From Actinidia chinensis (Eukaryota > Streptophyta > Magnoliopsida > Ericales > Actinidiaceae), in NCBI GenBank assembly GCA_009663005.1, contig VIGQ01000878.1:10001-32500 (forward strand): 22,500 bases of DNA, written 5' to 3'. Position 1 is the first letter of the stretch. Every line of letters starts with the position of its first letter. Positions 11,371 through 21,602 of this stretch are shown piece after piece. Position numbers and translations under genes: made by a program. Under the pieces are notes generated by a model that worked only from the letters and a program-made list of their open reading frames with translations, did not search any database and had not been told where the DNA came from.

Positions 11371-12534
11371 GAATATAAGATTGCTAATAATAAAAAACCC
11401 TTATTTTAAAAAACTTGAGGTGAAAATTGAAGGTGTGAAATTTCACGCCAAGTTAATTACAGGTTAAGCTAAATATAGAAAATAAAGCAATTGATACGTG
11501 CCACAAATTTTATATTGGGTTGATAACGTATTGAGAGTACCTTGGTCAGGCATCACTATTGGCAGGTACATCACCGAGTCCATTAGTCATTGATTCAGTA
11601 GGGTCCTAGCAAAAACAAAGAGTAAATAAACAAACGTCAAAAAACTACTTCTTACTCAAACATTCAAAATTTAATAGAATTTGTAATACACAAGTAGAAC
11701 ATAAGGATTGTCTATTAATATCTAATTAACTGATTTGAAATGAAACCGGGAAACTTAAGGTCAAGTTAATTACGGGTTCAGAGAAATATTAAAAAAATTT
11801 AAAGAAATTATTACGTACCTATTTATTTGAAAGTTGGAGATACGTATTTGAGAGCTACCTTGGTGCCTAGGAATTCGCTATTGGCGTAGTAAATCCAATC
11901 AAGTCCATAGTCAAGAACATAGTCTCGCCAATGAAACAAAACAAAATAAATGAAAATAGTCAGTACTTATTACTCAAAAATTCAATCCGTAAAATTGAAA
12001 ATAGACAAAGTGGAACCTAAGGTATGTCTAATAATACCTAATTAACTGATTTTGACATTAAACCCGAGGAACTTCAAGTTCATGTAATTACCCCGGTTCC
12101 AAGACCTATACAGAAAAATTTAAAGCAATTATTATGTACCTAATGATTGAAAGGTGGAGATCGGTATTTGAGAATACTTGGGCCTAGGCCACAGTGTTGG
12201 GGTGTTGATACATCCAATCGAGTCCCATTGTCAAGAGCATTAATCCTCGCAAAATAAAATAAATGAAAAAGTCACTAATATTACTAAAAATCAAATCTGT
12301 AAAAAATTTAAAATAGACAAAGTAGAATATAAGGGCATTATCTAATAATATCTTTTTTAACTTGAGGTTGAAATTGAAGCCTGAAACTTCACGCTCAAGT
12401 TAATTACGGTTTAGATAAATATAGGAAAATATAAAGCAATTGCTATGCACAATATAAGTTTGTGTGACTGGTTGATATGTATTTGAGAGTACCTGGGCCT
12501 AGACATCACTACTGGCATAGGAATCCAATGAGTC

Positions 12535-12548
12535 CCCCATTTTTGAAG
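12535..12548. other. C/T-run insertion in a D-class monomer
   Basis: Between GAGTCC and the expected ATTAGTCATGATCATTAG lies CCCATTTTTGAAG-like sequence found in no other D monomer. This is probably a base-calling burst. It lies about 50 bases before another C run in the same monomer. Confidence 0.5.
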
Positions 12549-12595
12549 TAATGATCATTAGTACTCGCAAAACCAAAATAAATTGAAAAACAAGT

Positions 12596-12602
12596 CCCCC
12601 CC
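12596..12602. other. C7 run inside the GTCACTAC motif of a D-class monomer
   Basis: The conserved AACAGTCACTACTTTT reads CAAGT, then seven C, then ACGACTTTT. Other D monomers have a single C here. Likely artefact. Confidence 0.55.
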
Positions 12603-13281
12603 ACGACTTTTTACACAAAATTCAATCCGTTAAAAATTTATAATAGACAAGTAGAAATAAGGTATGTCTAATAATATCTAATTACTTGATATTAAATGAA
12701 CCCGGGGAACTTCAAGCTCAAGTTAATTACAGTTCAAGAGAAATATAAAAAAATTAAAGAAATTATTACATACCTATTATTTGAAAGTATGGAGGGGACA
12801 TGTATTTGAGAGACCTGGCTAGGCATCACTATTGCCGTGGTAATCCCTCGAGTCCATAGTCATGATCATTAGTCCTCGTAAATAAAATAATAATGTATGA
12901 AAAACAGTCACTAATTATTACTAAAAATTTAAATCCGTAAAATTTATAATAGACAAAATAGAAAATCGGCATTGTCAATAATAACTAATTAACTTGATAT
13001 TGACATTGAAACCGGGGGGGAACTTTTCAAGGTCAAGTTAATTACGTTCAAGTGAAATATAAAAACTTTAAAGGGAAATGATGACGTACCTTAATATTTG
13101 AAAGTGTGAAGATCGAATTGGAGTACCTTGGCCTAGCATCGCTATTGGCGGTGTACATCCAATCGAGTCCATTAGTTCAAGAGCAATAGTCCTCGCAAAA
13201 CAAAACCAAAAACAAATGAAAAAATAAGTCAGCACTTATACTAAACAATTCAACTCCTTAAAATTTAAAATAGAAAAAGTA

Positions 13282-13599
13282 GAACATAAGACCATTGTTC
13301 TAATCATACCTAATTAACTTGATTTGAAATAAAATCTGAGGAACTTCAAGTTCAAGGTAATTACGGTTCAAGATATATACAGGAAATTTAAAGCCAATTA
13401 TTATGTACCTACTTATTGAAAGTGTGAGATACGAATTTGGGAGTACCTTGGCCTAGGATCCTATGGCGTTGTACTCCAAGCGAGTCCATGTCATGATCAT
13501 TAGTCCTCGCAAAAAAAAAAATAAATGAAAAACGAGTCATACTTCTTAACTTCACAAAAAAAAAAAAGTCAAATCCGATAAATTTATAATAGACAAGTA
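13282..13599 (+). repeat. Mosaic monomer: G first half, F middle, D end
   Basis: The first half is class G (CATAAGACCATTG, TTGAAATAAAATCTGAGG, GATATATACAGGAAATTTAAAG, ATTATTATGTACC). The middle is class F (GATACGAATTTGGGAGTACC, GGCGTTGTAC). From about 13490 the tail is alpha/E or D-like (GTCATGATCATTAGTCC). It ends with a D-like CACAAAAA stretch and AATTTATAATAGACAAG, which normally precedes E. The following monomer is indeed E. Two class switches within one unit mean it formed by recombination or gene conversion between monomers. Confidence 0.7.
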
Positions 13600-14546
13600 G
13601 AACAGAAGGTATTGTTAAAATATCTAATTACGTGATATGAAATTGAACACGGGGGGAACTCAAGCTCAAGTTATTAAAGTTTCAAGAGAAATATAAAAAA
13701 ATTAAAGAAATTATTACATACCTAATTATTTGAAAGATGGAGAATGTATTTGAGAGTACCTTGGTCAAGCATCCACTATTTGGCGTGGTACATCCAATCG
13801 AGTCCATTAGTCATGATACATTAGTCACGTAAAATAAAAAATTAAATGAAAAAACAGTCACTACTTCTTACTCAAAAATTTAAATCCTTAAAATTTATAA
13901 TAGACAAAATGACAATAAGGGCATTATCTAATAATAACTAATTAACTTGTATTGAAATGAACCCGGGGAACTTCAAGGTCAAGTTAATTACGGTTCAAGT
14001 GAATATAAAAAATTTAAGAAATAGAAATTATTACGTACCTAATTATTTGAAAGTGTGAAAGAACGAATTTGGGAGGAGTACCTTGCCTAGGCATCGCTAT
14101 TGCGTTGTACATCCAATCGAAAGTTCCATTAGTAAGAAGCAATAGTCCCCTCGCAAGCAAAACAAAACAAAACAAATGAAAAATAGTCAGCACTTGATTA
14201 CTAAAACAATTCAAATCCTGAAAATTTAAAATAGACAAAGTAGAACATAAGACATGGTAAATAATCCTAATTAACTTGATTTGAAATTAAATCTATTTGA
14301 GGAACTTCAGTTAAGTTAATACGGTCAGAATTATATACAAAAAAATTTAAAGCAATTATATGTACCGTAATTATTTGCAAAGTGGTGGGAGATACGTATT
14401 TGGAATACCTGGGCCTAGGCATCATTGTGGTGTGATACATCCAATCGAGGCCATTAGTCAAGAGCATTAATCCTCGCCCAAAACAAAATAAATGAAAAAC
14501 AGCACTAATTTACTCAAAAATTTTAAACATAAAATTTAAAATAGGT

Positions 14547-14561
14547 CCCCCCCCCCCCCCC
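14547..14561. other. C15 homopolymer at a monomer junction
   Basis: The usual TTTAAAATAGACAAAGTAGAA reads TTTAAAATAGGT, then fifteen C, then AAAGTAGAA. It replaces two or three bases of the G-to-A junction. No other junction in the array has such a run, so an artefact is the likeliest explanation. Confidence 0.65.
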
Positions 14562-14567
14562 AAAGTA

Positions 14568-15514
14568 GAAAATAAAGCATTGTCTAATAATACCTATGTC
14601 ACTTGAGGTTGAAATTGAAGCGGAAATCTTCACGCTCAATTTAATTACGTTTAAGATAAATATAGAAAATCTAAAGCAATTGATACGGCCACAATATTTA
14701 TAGTTGTGGTGACCGTATTTGAGCAGTACCATGGCCTAACATCACTATTGGCATAGACATCCAATACGAGTCCATTAGTCAGATCATTAGTCCTCGCAAA
14801 ACCAATAGTAATGAAAAAACAGTCACTACTTCTTACTCAAAAATTCAAAATTCATAGAATTTGTAATACACAAAGTAGAACACATAAGGCCTTGTCTATT
14901 AATATCTAATTAACTTGATCTTTGAAATTGAACCCGGGAAACTTCAACGGGTCAAGTAATTACGGTTCAAGAGAAATATAACAAAATTTTTAAAAGAAAT
15001 TATTACGTAACCTAATTATTTGAAAGTTGGGAGGTACGATTTGAGAGTAACCTTGGCAGGGAATCGCTATGGGTAGTAAATCCAATCAAGTCCATAGTCA
15101 AGAACAATAGTCCTCGCAAAACAAAATAAAAATAAATGAAAAATAGTCAGTACTTATTACTCAAAAAGTTCAAATCCGTGTAACAATTGAAAATAGACAA
15201 GTGGAAACATAAGGTATTGTCTAATAATACCTTAATTAACTGATTTTGACATTAAAAACGAGGACTTCAAGTTCATGTTAAGTACGGTTGAAGACATATA
15301 CAGAAAATTTCAAGCAATTATGATGTACCTAATATGAAAGTGTGTAGATACGTATTTGAAGAATACTGGCCTAGGCATCTGTGGTGTGATACATCCAATC
15401 GAGTTCAATTAGCAAGAGCAATTAATCCTCGCAAAAAAAAATAAATGAAAAAACAGGTTCACGAATTATTACTCAAAAAATTTAAACTATAAAATTTAAA
15501 AATACACAAAGTTA
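14568..15514 (+). repeat. HOR block 7: A-B-C/G trimer
   Basis: Monomer starts are A 14568, B 14878 and C/G 15204. The third unit starts with the C markers TTGACATTAA and GTTCATGTTAAG. It ends with the G markers GTGGTGTGATACATCC and AAAATTTAAAAATACACAAAG. The AATACACAAAG ending is also the ending of the G monomers at 17430 and 19637, which supports a G-derived tail. Confidence 0.8.
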
Positions 15515-16499
15515 GAATATAAAGCATTGTCTAAAATACCTATTTAATTGAGTGAAATTGAAGAGTGAAATTTCACGCTCAAGTTAATACGTGTGTTTAA
15601 GATAATATAGAAAATATAAAGCAATTGATAGTGCCACAATATTTAAAGTGGCGTTTGATACGTATGAGATTACCCTGGGCCTCTCCCTAAACATCACTAT
15701 TGGAATAGTACATCCAATCGAGTCCATTTAGTCATTGATCATTAGTCCTCGCAAACAAAGTAAATGAAAAACAGTCACTACTTCTTACTCAAAAATTTCA
15801 AATCATAAATTGTACTAGATATAAAGTAGAAATAAGGCATTGTCTACTAAATCTAATTAACTTGATCTGAAAGTGACACGGGAGGGAAACTTCAAGGTCA
15901 AGTTAATACGTTCAAGAGAAAATATAAAAAATTAAAAATTTTACGTACTAATTATTTGAAAGTTTGGACGATAACGATTTGAGAGTACTTGGCTAGGAAT
16001 CGCTATTGGGTAGTACATCCAATCAAGTCCATAGTAAGAACAATAGTCCTCGACAAAACAAAAAAATAAATGAAAAATAGTCCAGTACTTATTACTCAAA
16101 AATTCAATTCCGTTTAAAATTGAAAATAGACAAAGTGGAAACATTAAGGTATTGTCCAATTATACCTACTTTAACTTGATTTGACATTTAAACCGAGGAA
16201 CTTCAAGTTATGTAATTATGGTTCGGGACATATACAGAAAATTTTAAAGCCAATTTTATGTACCTATTATTGAAAGTGTGGAGATACGTATTTGAAAATA
16301 CCTGGGGCCTAGGCATCATTGTGGGGTGTTTGTTACATCCAACGAGTCCATTAGTCAAGGCATAATCCTCGACAAAATAAAATAAATGAAAAAGTCACCG
16401 AATTATTACTTAAAAAAATTTCAAATCTGTAAAATTTTAAAATGACAAAAAGTAGAATATAAGGCATGTCTAATAATTATGTTTTTAACTTGAGGTGAA

Positions 16500-16521
16500 T
16501 TTTTTTCCTTTCTTTCTCTTT
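16500..16521. other. T/C-rich insertion in a D-class monomer
   Basis: The D string TGAGGTTGAAATTGAAGCCTG is replaced by TGAGGTGAA, then about 22 T/C bases, then TGAAGCCTG. A pyrimidine-only burst of this kind is absent from the other D monomers. It looks like sequence noise but could be a real insertion. Confidence 0.55.
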
Positions 16522-17160
16522 TGAAGCCTGAAACTTCACGCTCAAGTAATATACGGTTTAGATAAATATAGAAAATATAAAGCAATTGATACGTGCCACA
16601 ATATGTAAAGTTGCGTTGATACGGGAATTTGAGCGTACCTGGGCCTAGTAGACATCTCTATTGGCATAGTACATCCAATCGAGTCCATTAGTCATGATCA
16701 TAGTCCTCGCAAAACAAAATTAAATGAAAAACAGTCACTATTCTTACTCAAAAATTCAAATCCGTAAAATTTATAATAGACCAAAGTAGAAAATAAGGGT
16801 ATTGTAAAATATCAATTAACTTGATTATTGAAATTGAACCCGAGGAACTTCAGGCTCAAGTTAATTACAGTTCAAGAGAAATATAAAAAATTAAAGAAAG
16901 AAATTATTACAAACCTACTTATTTGAAAGTATGGAGACATGTATTTGAGAGTACCTGGTCTAGGCATCACTATTTGGATGTGGGTACACCAATCGGAGTC
17001 CATTGTCATGATCATTAGTTCTCGTTAAAAAAAATAAATGAAAAACAGACACTACTCTTACTCAAAAAATTTAAATCCGTTAAAATTTATAATAGACAAA
17101 ATAGAAAATAAGGTATTGTCTAATAATAACTAATTAACTTGATATTGAAAAAATTGAACC

Positions 17161-17174
17161 CCACCCCCCCCCCA
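17161..17174. other. C-run replacing the CCCGGGG core of an F-class monomer
   Basis: The core TTGAACCCGGGGAACTTC reads TTGAACC, then CCACCCCCCCCCCACG, then GGGCACTTC. It sits in the spacer of the monomer palindrome, where three or four C are normal. Probably a base-calling burst started by the C run. Confidence 0.6.
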
Positions 17175-17347
17175 CGGGGCACTTCAAGGTCAAGTTAATT
17201 ACGTTCGGAAATATAAAAAACTTAAAGAAATTCTTACGTACCAATTATTTGAAAGTGTGAGATACGAATTTGGGAGTTACTTGGCCTTAGGCATCGCTAT
17301 TGGCGTGTACATCCAATCGAGTCAATTAGCAAGAGCAATAGTCCTCG

Positions 17348-17366
17348 CAAAACAAAACAAAACAAA
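17348..17366 (+). repeat. (CAAAA)n microsatellite within the monomer, representative copy
   Basis: Each monomer has a CAAAA-type run just after AGTCCTCG. The copy number is class-dependent: three or four in F, two or three in B, one followed by AATAAATG in C, D and G, and CAAAGTAAATG in A. The E class has TAAAATAAAATAAATG instead. The run is a useful class marker, though read indels blur its length. Confidence 0.7.
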
Positions 17367-18040
17367 TGAAAAATAGTCAGCACTTATACTAAAAAAATTT
17401 AAATCTTAAATTTAAAAATAGAAAAAGTAGAAACATAAGACATTGTCTAATATACCTAATTACTTGATTTGAAATTAAATCTGAGGAACTTCAAGTTCAA
17501 GTTAATTACGGTTCCAAGATATATACAAAAAATTTAAAGCAATTATTATGTACTAATTATTTGAAAGTGTGGAGATACGTATTTGAGAATTACCTGGCTA
17601 GGCATCATTGTTGGTTGGATACCATCAAAATTCGCAGGTCCATTAGTCAAGAGCATTAATCCCCAAAACAAAATAAATGAAAAAAACAGTCACTAATTAT
17701 TACCGAAAAATTTAAAATCTTAAATTTAAAAATACACAAAGTAGAATTATAAAGCATTGTCTAATAATACCTTATTTAACTTGAGGTTGAAATTGAAGCG
17801 TGAAATCTTCACAGCTCAAGTTAATTTCGGTTTAAGATAAATATAGAAAATATAAAGCAATTGATACGTCTGCACAATATTTAATAGTTGTGTTGAACGT
17901 ATTTGAGAGTACCGGGCCAAACATCACTATTGGCATAGACATCAATCGAGTCCATTAGGTCATGATCATTGTCCTCGCAAAACAAGTAAATAAAAAACAG
18001 TCATACTCTACTCAAAAATTCAAAATTCATGAATTTGTAA

Positions 18041-18049
18041 TTTTTTTTT
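18041..18049. other. T9 run in an A-class monomer tail
   Basis: The A ending GAATTTGTAATACACAAAG reads GAATTTGTAA, then nine T, then ACACAAAG. It is unique to this copy and probably noise. Confidence 0.55.
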
Positions 18050-18086
18050 ACACAAAGTAGAACATAAGGCAATGTCTATTAATATC

Positions 18087-18139
18087 TAATTAACTTGATC
18101 TTGAAATTGAACCCGGGGAAATCAAGGTCAAGTTAATTA
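18087..18139. other. Representative long palindrome of the satellite monomer (beta type)
   Basis: The left arm is TAATTAACTTGATCTTGAA. The right arm, about 16 nt later, is the reverse complement except for one central mismatch (consensus TTCAAGGTCAAGTTAATTA; one T is lost in this copy). The spacer holds the CCCGGGG core. The same arms recur in B, E and F monomers, and in weaker form in C and G. The structure can fold as a cruciform in DNA or a hairpin in a transcript. Dyad symmetry is reported to be enriched in some centromeric satellites; a role here is inference. Confidence 0.75.
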
Positions 18140-19938
18140 CGGTTCAAGAGGAAATATAAAAAATTTAAAGAAATTATAAGTACCTAATTATTGCAAAGTT
18201 TGGAGATAAGTATTGAGGGTACCTTGCCTAGGAATCGCTATTGGCGTAGTATAGTAAATCCAATCAAGTCCATTAGTCAAGAACAATAGTCCTCGCCAAA
18301 ACAAAACAAACTAAATGAAAAAATAGTCAGTACTTATTACTCAAAAATTCAATTCCGTTACGTAAAATTGAAATAGACAAAGGGAAAACATAAGGTATTG
18401 GTCTAATAATACGCTAATTAACTTGTGATTTGACAAAAAACCCGAGGAACTTCCAAGTTCATGTTAATTACGGTTCAAGACCTATACAGAAAATTTTAAA
18501 GCAATATTATGTACCTAATATTTGAAAGTGTGTAGATACGTATTTGAGAAATTAAACTTGGCTAGGCATCATGTTGGGGTGTGATACATCCAATCGAGGT
18601 CCATTAGTCAAAGAGTATTAATCCTCGCAAAATAAAATAATGAAAAACTCACTAATTTTACTTAAAATTCAAATCTGTAAAAATTTTAAAATAGACAAAG
18701 TAGAATATAAATATTGTCTAATACATATTTTTACTTGAGGTTGAAATTGAGAGGCCATGAAAAACACTTCTACGCTCAGTTAATTACGGTTTAAGATAAA
18801 TATAGAAAATATAAGGCAATTGATATGTGCCACAATATTAAAGTTGTGTTGATATGTATTTGAGAACAGGGCCATAGGACATCACTACTGGCCCATAGAC
18901 ATCCCAAATCGAGTCCAATAGTCATTTTGATCATAGGTCCTCGCAAAAAAAAAAAATGAAAAAAAACCAGTCACTACTTCTTACACAAAAATTCAAATCG
19001 TAAAATTATAATAGGACAAAGTAGAACATAAGGTATTGATCTAATAATATCTAATTAAACTGATATTTGAAATTGAACCCGGGGAACTCAAGCTCAAGTT
19101 AATTACAGTTCAAGAGAATATAAAAATTAAAGAAATTATTACCATACCTATTTATTTGAAAAGTATGGAGACATGTATGTGAGAGTACTTGGTCTAGGCC
19201 ATCACTATTGGCGTGGTACAATCAAATCGAGTCCATTAGTCATGAGCATAGTCCTCGTAAAATAAATAAATGAAGAAAAACGTCACTACTTCTTACTCAA
19301 AAATTAAATCCCTTAAATTATAATAGACAAAATAGACATTACGGCAGGTCTAATAATAACTAATTAACTTGATATTGAATTGAACCCGGGGAACTCAAGG
19401 TCAAGTTAATTACAGGTCAAGTGGAAATATAAAAATTAAAGAAATTATTACGTACCTATATTGAAGTGGAAGATACGAATTTGGGAGTACCTGGCCTAGG
19501 CATCGCTATGGCGTTGTACATCAATCCGAGTCCATTAGTCAAGAGCAATAGTCCTCGCAAACAAACAAACAAATGAAAATAGTCAGCAACTTTATACTAA
19601 AACTTCAATCTTAAAATTTAAAATAGAAAAGTAGTAGAACTAAGACATTGTCTAAATAATACTATTACTGATTTTGCAATTAATCTGAGGAACTTCAAGT
19701 AAAGTTAATTATGGTTCAAGAATATACAAAAAAATTTTAAAGCAATATATGTACCTAATTCTTTGAAATTTGGAGATACGTATTTGAGAATACCTGGGCC
19801 TAGGCATCATGTTGGGTGATACATCCATCGAGTCCATTAGTCAAGAGCATTAATCCTCGCAAAACAAAATAAATGAAAAACAGTCACTAATTATACTAAA
19901 AATTTACAATCTATAAAAATTTAAAAATACACAAAGTA

Positions 19939-21060
19939 GAATATAAAGCATTGTCTAATAATACCTATTAACTTGAGGTTGAAATTGAAGCGTGAAATCT
20001 CACGCTCAAGTTAATTCGGTTTAAGATAAATTAGAGAAAATATAAAAGGCAATTATAGTTGCCACAATATTTATAGTTGTGTTATACGTTATTGAGAGTA
20101 CCTGGGCCTACCTAAACATCACTATTGGCATAGTACATCCAATCGAGGTCCATTAGTCATGATCATTAGTCTCGCAAACAAAGTAAATAAAAAACCAGTC
20201 ACGACTCTTACTAAAAAATTCAAATTCATAGAATTTGTAATACACAAAGTAGAACATAAGGCATTGTCTCTTCATATCTAATTAATGATCTGAAATTGAA
20301 CCCGGGAAACTTCAAGGTCAAGTTCATTACGGTCAAGAGAAATATAAAAAATTTAAAGGAAAATTATTACGGACCTAATTATTTGATGAAAAGTTGGAGA
20401 TACGTATTTGAGAGTACCTGGCCTAGGAATCGCTATTGGCGTAGTAAATCCAATCAAGTCCATTAGGCAAGAACAATAGTCCCGCAAAACAAAACAAAAT
20501 AATGAAAAATAGTCAGACTAACTCAAAAAGTCAAAGCCGTAACGTAAATTTTAAAATGAAAATTAGACAAAGTGGAACATAAGGTATTGTCTAATAATAC
20601 CTAATTAACTTGATTTTGACATTAAACCCGAGGGGAAGGAACTTCAGTCATGTTAATTACGGTTCAGAAATATACAGAAAATTTAAGCAATTTTTATGTA
20701 CCTAATATTTGAAGTGGGAGAACGTATTTGAAAATACCGGGACTAGCATCATTGTTGGGGGTGATCATCCAATCGAGGCCATTAGTCAAGAGCATTAATC
20801 CTCGCAAAATAAAAATAAATGAAAACAATCACTAATTTATACTTAAAAATTCAAACTGTAAAATTTTAAAATAGACAAAGTAGAATATAACAGGCATTGT
20901 CTAATTAATATCTTTAAACGTGAGGTGAAATTGAAGCCTGAAAACTTTCACGCTCAAGTTAATTCCGGTTAGATAAATATAGAAAATATAAAGCAATTGA
21001 TATGTGCCACAATAAAAAAATTATTTAAAGTTGGGTTGATAAGTATTAGAGTACCTGGGC
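19939..21060 (+). repeat. HOR block 10: A-B-C and the first part of D
   Basis: Monomer starts are A 19939, B 20252, C 20575 and D 20883. C ends in its own type (ACTTAAAAATTCAAACTGT), as expected before D. D runs normally through GAAGCCTGAAAAC, TCACGCTCAAG and GATATGTGCCAC to GAGTACCTGGGC at 21060, where the C-rich tract begins. Confidence 0.8.
19968..20014. other. Representative alternative hairpin of A-class monomers (alpha type)
   Basis: A monomers replace the beta-type arms with an outer pair, TTAACTTGAG and CTCAAGTTAA, and an inner pair, GCGTGAA and TTCACGC, separated by ATC. In this copy one T of the inner right arm is missing. The outer and inner right arms share a base or two, so both stems cannot be full length at once. 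The arms differ from beta monomers at several positions yet still pair, which suggests the dyad itself is maintained. Confidence 0.65.
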
Positions 21061-21457
21061 AGGGGTCTATCCTACTCCCCCCGGACTCCCCTCCTCTTCC
21101 CCCCTCCCCCCATTAAAACCCCTTCCCCCACCGCCTTGCTCCACCCCCCCCTCACACCCCTACCCCTCTCTCCTGCCCACCCGAACCCCATTCTCTCTCC
21201 ACCCCCTCTCATTCCCCTACCCCTTTTGCCCCCCCCCCTCTCCTTCACCCCCCCCCTCCCTTCCCCTTGCCCAACGCACACCCCCACCCCCTCCACTTAT
21301 TTTCTCCCCTCTTCCTCCCGCCCTCCCCCCCCTTCCTCCGCCCTTTCCCCCCACCCCACCCCTTTCCTCCCCCACCCCCCCCCCCCCTCCCCCCTGCTCA
21401 CGCCCCACCCTTCCCAAACCCTCCAGTCACCTTCCACCCCCCCCCCCCCCCCCCCCC
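21061..21457. other. 397-bp C-rich low-complexity tract splitting a D-class monomer
   Basis: Between CCTGGGC and TAAACATCACTATTG, which adjoin in intact monomers apart from one C, lies a stretch made almost only of C and T with a few A and very little G. It ends in about 21 C. No internal period, terminal repeat or target-site duplication is visible. Its edges leave the interrupted monomer essentially complete. Proline-rich frames on + and glycine-rich frames on - (up to about 114 codons) follow from its composition and are not genes. Since shorter C, G and T bursts occur elsewhere in this window, an extended base-calling artefact is the first explanation. A true polypyrimidine insertion is the alternative. 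Confidence 0.85.
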
Positions 21458-21602
21458 TAAACATCACTATTGCGACATAGTATATCCAATCGGTCCATTA
21501 GTTGATCATTAGTCCTCACAAAACAAAAAATAACATGAAAAAAATAGTCACTTACTTCTGACTCAAAAATTCAAATCCGTTAAAATTTTAATAGACAAAG
21601 TA
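21458..21602 (+). repeat. Remaining part of the split D/A-like monomer
   Basis: The monomer resumes at TAAACATCACTATTG and runs to AATAGACAAAG. The second half has CATAGTATATCC, TTGATCATTAGTCC and TCAAATCCGTTAAAATT. It matches the A-like D monomer of block 8 better than the standard D with ACTACTGGC. Together with 20883-21060 it makes about 323 bp, one full monomer. Confidence 0.75.

Larger units (their letters stand above)
11371..14567 (+). repeat. HOR block 6: expanded 10-mer A-B-C-D-E-F-(G/F/D mosaic)-E-F-G
   Basis: Monomer starts are A 11371, B 11697, C 12013, D 12325, E 12654, F 12961, mosaic 13282, E 13600, F 13911 and G 14243. The block is about 3.2 kb, three monomers longer than the standard 7-mer. 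After the first F comes a monomer that starts as G but finishes like F and then D, and the series restarts at E. This is the pattern of a three-monomer duplication made by out-of-register exchange. Confidence 0.8.
15515..17743 (+). repeat. HOR block 8: complete A-B-C-D-E-F-G, ~2.2 kb
   Basis: Monomer starts are A 15515, B 15829, C 16138, D 16455, E 16789, F 17104 and G 17430. A, B and C carry the private variants also seen in block 4. D is unusual: it starts as D (AAGCCTGAAACTTCACGC) but then has the A-like GATACGTGCC, GTTGCGTTGATACG and CTATTGGCATAGTACATCC, in place of the D-type GATATGTGCC and ACTACTGGCATAGG. Confidence 0.85.
17744..19938 (+). repeat. HOR block 9: complete A-B-C-D-E-F-G, ~2.2 kb
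   Basis: Monomer starts are A 17744, B 18060, C 18384, D 18703, E 19024, F 19334 and G 19637. All seven carry typical class markers, and this block directly follows another complete 7-mer. D here is the standard form (GATATGTGCC, ACTACTGGC). E shows TTACAGTTCAAGAG, GTATGGAGACATG and the CTCGTAAAATAAATAAATG tail. Confidence 0.85.

Noticed and set aside
14014..14467. Recurring minus-strand frames with an LFCFAR-like peptide (also near 4577, 4932, 6681 and 15941)
   Set aside because: They are the same stop-poor stretch of the monomer read in reverse. They end at different points in each copy, do not cross monomers, and are broken by class variants and indels. This is repeat translation, not a gene.
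18111..18130. CENP-B box-like match on the minus strand of B monomers, ending in CCCGGG
   Set aside because: Against the essential positions TTCG-N4-A-N2-CGGG, only TT and CGGG match; the C, G and central A fail. Six of nine is too weak in a palindrome-rich repeat.
21136..21512. Proline-rich frames on + and glycine-rich frames on - over the C-rich tract (up to 114 codons)
   Set aside because: They follow from nearly pure C/T composition. There is no domain, and they run off the tract into satellite. No protein is supported.
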